Shown here: positions 60,036 to 64,000 of the stretch, piece after piece
How positions within the stretch are numbered: position 1 is the first letter of the stretch
Layout of the letters: the number at the start of each line of letters is the position of its first letter
Origin: Alviniconcha marisindica
Lineage: Eukaryota; Mollusca; Gastropoda; Provannidae
Length of the DNA: 64,000 nucleotides
NCBI GenBank assembly: GCA_018857735.1
Contig: JABMCL010002541.1
Span: 142,904-206,903 of the forward strand
Direction of reading: 5' to 3'
Program-made: the position numbers and the translations under genes
The notes under the pieces: generated by a model
What the model was told of the DNA's origin: nothing
What the model saw: the letters and a program-made list of their open reading frames with translations, nothing else
Database searches by the model: none

Positions 60036-61340
60036 TGTTTTCATCTTCGCCTGCTTCATTGTAAAGATTTCAGATTTTTGCTTTCCCTATTCATTCAGCT
60101 TACTTTTCTTCAAATTCTGTTTCAACATATCAACAGCAACAACAACAAAAAAGGGGGGGGGGGGGGAGGGGGGGTCATGAACATTTAGGTAGACTTTCAC
60201 TGGTGATTTGGTGTATGATCCATCATTATTATTATCGTAGTTGACTGATCGTTAAACATCAGTTAACTAAGATATACGTGTCTGTTTCTTAAGCTAGACA
60301 ATGTTGCAACAGATAATAATAAATGTATTATTGGAATTGAAGTTTGCATGCAAAAACAAAACAATTTATCCCAAGAAAAATGTGAGTAGTCATCAGGCAA
60401 GCTGGTCGATGAACTGGTGGGTCCTTAGATTGTGTTAAAAACAAATTGTAGTATTTATTTGTATTGTCAGACATTGTTTAATCTGTTAATGCAGAAATTA
60501 ATGACCGCATGCACATTTTTCATCTAGGTTTATCTTTTTCAAAGCACAGTGTGCCTATTTGACAAGTTCCATTATTGGTCATAGGAGAGAAAAATGGAGT
60601 GGCCATAATTATTATGTGACAAAGGCGACTTCTGCCGGCAGCTGCCTTGATGCTTTTCCTCTGCTTCTTCTTTTTTTGGTCTGCTGGCCAGACTACAAGA
60701 AGAAGAAGAAAAGGTCTATTTATATATATTTTAGAGCTCAGGAGCTGTGTGAAAGTTGAGGTGGCTGTCCTGGGCTCCCGTCCCTAATAAGCCTATGGTT
60801 TCTGTGGATGTAAAGCAACACTTTAACATCCATTTATATTTGCCAAATTTGGCTAAAATAGACCAAATTATTCACTGGTTCTTGAATATTTTAGCAGTGT
60901 CTGCAAAAAGATTTACATCAAAAAGAAATGTTTAAAAAAATTGAATAATCTGACTGTTTTTCACCTCCAGCTGATGCTGGTCACTAGAAGACTTTTGATG
61001 CAGCTTTTGGGCAGGGGTGTGTTGGTGAGGGGGAGCAAACTGGTAACACCAATGACATAATATTGCATGTTTCATTACTGCATGACAAAAATGTAACCAA
61101 TGACTTTCTGGAATAATGTCCTTCTTTTATTTAACTAAGCATTTTATTAATTAAGCACAGTCATCATAATAATGATAATTTTACACACTTTACCTGTATT
61201 TTGTGCAAATCTGTGTGAATGTGGGTCTCGAACAGTCAAAGTTAGTTAAGAGCAGCCAGTACACTGGCACAAACACAGTCTTGTATATATATATATGTAA
61301 CAGAGTGTTATTTGTCAAACACAAAGGGCATTTTGCAAAC
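60036..61340. other. Intron of the candidate gene; small repeats
   Basis: G run at 60151-60174. A copy of the CTGTGTGAAAGTTGAGGTGG / TCTGTGGATGTAAAGCAACA dispersed repeat lies at about 60735-60822 (relative at 19810-19915). No exon recognised. Confidence 0.5.
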
Positions 61341-61344
61341 AAAG

Positions 61345-61534
61345 TTCTCCGGCCACTGCCTTGAGCCAGCCCAAAGAGTTGAGTAATGATCGATCACCTA
61401 TGAGACTGGGCACTCATGGGCCTTCCTCATGGTACATGGACCTATGTCAACCATGTGAATATCCCAAGCTGATTATGAATGTTGAAGACAGACCAACAGC
61501 AGTGCCACAACAGCCCAACACCACCCTGTGCAAG
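61345..61534 (+). CDS. Unrecognised 170-residue protein, exon 3
   Basis: Acceptor AACAAAG (poor pyrimidine tract), donor GTTAGT. Starts with the last base of the Gly codon and encodes SPATALSQPKELSNDRSP, then HGPSSWYMDLCQPCEYPKL, IMNVEDRPTAVPQQPN and TTLCK. The W-Y-M-D-L-C-x-x-C-E-Y-P block looks like the structured or motif part of the protein and is the best candidate for conservation. Ends in phase 0. Confidence 0.55.
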
Positions 61535-61814
61535 GTTAGTACATGCTGACAGTATACATTTCCCTACCATTGACAACAGTAAGCATGGTACTGGGTATAC
61601 TAAGAATGTTTTCACCTTTTTGTTGTCCGTTGAGGTGTTTGTCTGTCTTGTTGTCTTGAAGAATCTGTTACATAAATGCAGGTAGGATGGAGAATATGTG
61701 AATAATTTTAAATTTTAAGGCCAAGTCAGCCTTGCAGGTCACATCAAGGTGAGCCATAATACGAAAGTATCAAACATTACTTCAAAAAAACGAATGGAAG
61801 TCCAGCGACATCCT

Positions 61815-62290
61815 GCCTGTAACTATTGTTTAAGTGTTGTTTTGTACCTTGACAAAGCGGATTACACCAAAAATTTGCAGATTGTGTTATTAGGACAAAA
61901 ACACAATCTGCACATTTTCGGAGTAGTCCCCTTTGTCAAACTACAAAACAACACTTAAACAATAGTTAAACAGTGAAAAATGATGGAAAATGAAATGCAA
62001 AGCAAAATTGCTCATCTGTTTTTGGTTGAGCTACCATGAAAGCTAAATTACTTTTCTGTTTTACAGATAGCTCACCCAAAACAGATAAGTAATTTAGCTT
62101 TTCACCTCACTTTTCATCGTTTTTCACCGTTTAACTGTTGTTTAAGTGTCATTTTGTAGCTTGCCAAAGGGGATTATGCTGAACATTTGCAGATTGTGTT
62201 TTTGTCCTAACACATAATGTTCTTCTGAACCTTTTATGTGTTTGGATCTTGTTTTAGAATGCTAACAATCATTCTTGTTTCAGATTTTTA
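61815..62290. repeat. Nested foldback sequence
   Basis: A first inverted pair joins TAACTATTGTTTAAGTGTTG (about 61819) with its complement ending near 61970, loop near GACAAAAACACAATC. A second pair joins GCTAAATTACTTTTCTG (about 62042) with CAGATAAGTAATTTAGC (about 62080). An outer pair joins the first CAAACTACAAAACAACAC arm and AACAGTGAAAAATGATGG with CATCGTTTTTCACCGTT and TTTAACTGTTGTTTAAGTG (about 62115-62150). The end (about 62215-62285) is related to the small element at 15000-15129. Confidence 0.8.
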
Positions 62291-62753
62291 TTTCTAACTA
62301 TATAAACCAAAACCTCATGTTGACATCTTCCTGTGTTTTCATTTTTGGGTGATGCAGAATAGAACTACCTCATGTTGACATCTTCCATCCCCAAAGTGTG
62401 CACATGTATGAATGCATGCATGTGTAGGTGGGTGATATGCTTACCACTGTGTAGCTGTTTGTTACTGTTGTTCATTGAACCAGTCAATTTGAATTTGACA
62501 TTATCGCTTAACCATGTTCTATTGATATATCTTAATGTTTTATTACCTGAATATGTTGTAAGGTTGCATATTATCATTCTGTCTTTACATTAAGTCCTCA
62601 AAAAAATGTGTTCACCTTGTCATGGGTTATTGCAACCACTATATTTTTATTTTGCTACTCACTTTATATTAATAGCAAAGAGAAACGGCTTGTTTATTTT
62701 CAAGCAATATGTGTTATTTTTATCATTAAATTGTTGTTGTTTTTATTGTGCAG

Positions 62754-62774
62754 AAGCGTCAGAAGGAATATTAA
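62754..62774 (+). CDS. Unrecognised 170-residue protein, terminal exon
   Basis: After a strong acceptor (TTGTTTTTATTGTGCAG) the frame reads KRQKEY and stops with TAA at 62772. Phase 0 matches exon 3. A very short coding part in the last exon is common. The total for the four exons is 513 nt, i.e. 170 residues plus stop. Confidence 0.5.
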   Translation, partial: KRQKEY

Positions 62775-62829
62775 TGACTGTGATTTACATGTCAGTGTTG
62801 AAAAATTAACACTTCTGTTTCTGTTTGTC

Positions 62830-62852
62830 TCTCACTCTCTCTCTCTCTCACT

Positions 62853-62889
<37 letters not shown>
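62830..62889. repeat. (CT)n-(CA)n microsatellite
   Basis: CTCTCT run followed by a CACACA run in the presumed 3' untranslated region of the candidate gene. Confidence 0.95.
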
Positions 62890-62892
<3 letters not shown>

Positions 62893-63329
62893 TACACGCA
62901 CTAAAATTATCAAGATTCAGTATTCAGAAATAGTTTTCTGAAAGACTGTTGAGAATCAGTGTTCAAAAGTATTGTCACTATGATGAAAACTGATGATCAG
63001 AACATGTATTATGGGTGTTGGTCCAAGCACTTACCTGTTGTTTTTGCATGCCATTCCCATCGGATATTTCTAAGGAAAAGATTTTCCATGGTATATGGGT
63101 CAGGGGAGATCATCTTTGGATCTGAGATTGGGTGGGTGGAGTGGGGTGGTCTACAGGGGAAGGGGGATTGTCCTGATACACGTTTCTTGTCTGATTAGCA
63201 CTTTTAACCTAATACATACTGCGCATTGAAATATGAAAAATATGAATTAATTCTGACAAATTATTATTGGAATTTGTGCAAAAACAAAAGGTACCCCAAG
63301 AAACTATTGTCAGAGTAAAATGACTTTAT

Positions 63330-63648
63330 TAAAGGAATTCTCCTTCAACTCTCCTTCTCATTTGCTTAGAGGTTAAACAAACATGATCCACATTAAAAGT
63401 TTTGTGGCTGAATGGGCCATTGATTTTATAACAATTTTAGAAGAGGACTTTCCCAGACAGTGTTACTAACACTGTTTTCATGAGCTCTTTCCCATGTTTT
63501 AGTATGACATCATTGATAGGATACTGGAACTTCTCAGTTTTGTGTACATGTCACATATAGATTATTTTTGTCAATCTTTTTTCTTTTCTTTTAATCTGGA
63601 CAGTGTGTGTGAAATAATTTCATTTTCCTAACCTTTTCCTGGGGAATG
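63330..63648. repeat. Arm B of the inverted repeat pair
   Basis: Reverse-complement match to 54485-54940, without the 130-bp insertion. It lies about 190 bases upstream of the start codon at 63833, so it may overlap that gene's promoter. Confidence 0.85.
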
Positions 63649-63832
63649 ACAGAAAAAACATGGAAATACATAAAATTAGAAACAATATGAATAAACAAGT
63701 AAGGAAAACGGGGCAGGGTTGTCACTATTAGTATTATTGTCATAGTCTTAAATCAGTTCCAAATTGTTCTTTCTGATTCTGAATGTGCTTGGACTGAACA
63801 GTTCACAGTGATTATTATTGTTGGAACAGAAG

Positions 63833-63974
63833 ATGGCGGGGAATGGCCAAGTCGGGAAAGCAGGAGCTGGATCAGACCAGACATTACGAGTGTTGACGCT
63901 TCCCACTGCACATCTCAAGCGAGTTTTCCACCTGCATGTAGACAAAATGCCACCCCTTGTCTTCGTTGTCTTTG
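63833..63974 (+). CDS. First exon of an unidentified gene, possibly UMP-CMP kinase-like
   Basis: ATG at 63833 in good context (GAAGATGGCG). It encodes MAGNGQVGKAGAGSDQTLRV, then TLPTAHLKRVFHLHVDKM and PPLVFVVFG, ending in phase 1 at a good donor G|GTAAGG. A second in-frame ATG at 63938 (CAAAATGCC) would give the short start MPPLVFVVFG. UMP-CMP kinases begin with a short M-x-P-x-V-V-F-V-L-G strand that leads into the GGPGAGKGTQ nucleotide loop. A hydrophobic strand ending in Gly with a split Gly codon fits this, but the loop itself lies beyond the window, so the call is tentative. Confidence 0.4.
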
Positions 63975-64000
63975 GTAAGGATTTCAGACCTCAGGAAGGG

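Overview
This is an animal nuclear genome window. It has small exons separated by kilobase-scale introns with GT/GC–AG borders, long CA/TG, TA and GA microsatellites, many minisatellites, and decayed LINEs, tRNA-derived SINEs, TA- and TTAA-flanked DNA transposons. Repeat style and protein similarity suggest a marine invertebrate, most likely a mollusc (inference only; nothing here fixes the species). There are no viral, plasmid or prokaryotic features.

Genes. (1) The last two exons of an unrecognised plus-strand gene lie at 6043-6866 and 7135-7375; they join in phase and end in a stop. (2) A complete minus-strand ESS2 (DGCR14) splicing-factor gene runs from the start codon at 55256 to the stop at 21696. 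I rebuilt eight coding exons whose phases all agree: 1503 nt, 500 residues. The start (exon 1), the ERDFFPD region, the S-FETPE block, the SEDNASF block, the TPSPAPG-ESP-MTWGEVE block and the final DFF all match the animal ESS2 family. Its introns carry nearly all the repeats between 22 and 55 kb. (3) A plus-strand candidate gene of four small in-phase exons (58997-62774, 170 residues) has no family I recognise. (4) The first exon of another plus-strand gene starts at 63833 and may encode a UMP-CMP-kinase-like N terminus; it runs off the window.

Layout. 1-4.7 kb: minisatellites, LINE pieces and an inverted SINE. 6-7.4 kb: end of gene 1. 9-15.8 kb: three large minisatellites and a LINE tail interrupted by a small foldback element. 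19.1 kb: the best SINE copy, with pol III boxes. 21.7-55.3 kb: ESS2 with its intronic load. This load is a G-rich (transcript strand) minisatellite in intron 7, a TTAA-flanked THAP (Kolobok-like) transposon in intron 7, degraded satellite DNA and a LINE in intron 6, a second Kolobok-like block interrupted by a LINE with a 5' inversion in intron 4, two copies of a TA-flanked MITE (introns 1 and 2), and an adjoining palindromic MITE. 55.3-59 kb: gene-poor spacer with TG and GA arrays. 59-64 kb: the two further plus-strand genes and a nested foldback sequence.

Most notable: two ESS2 exons (3 and 7) have their 3' splice site at the edge of a minisatellite whose units each repeat an acceptor-like sequence. 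One ESS2 intron uses a GC donor. A LINE insertion shows the junction structure expected of twin priming, including primer microhomology. An uncharacterised 170-residue gene is predicted. The stretch from about 29.9 to 35.4 kb looks unreliable at homopolymers.
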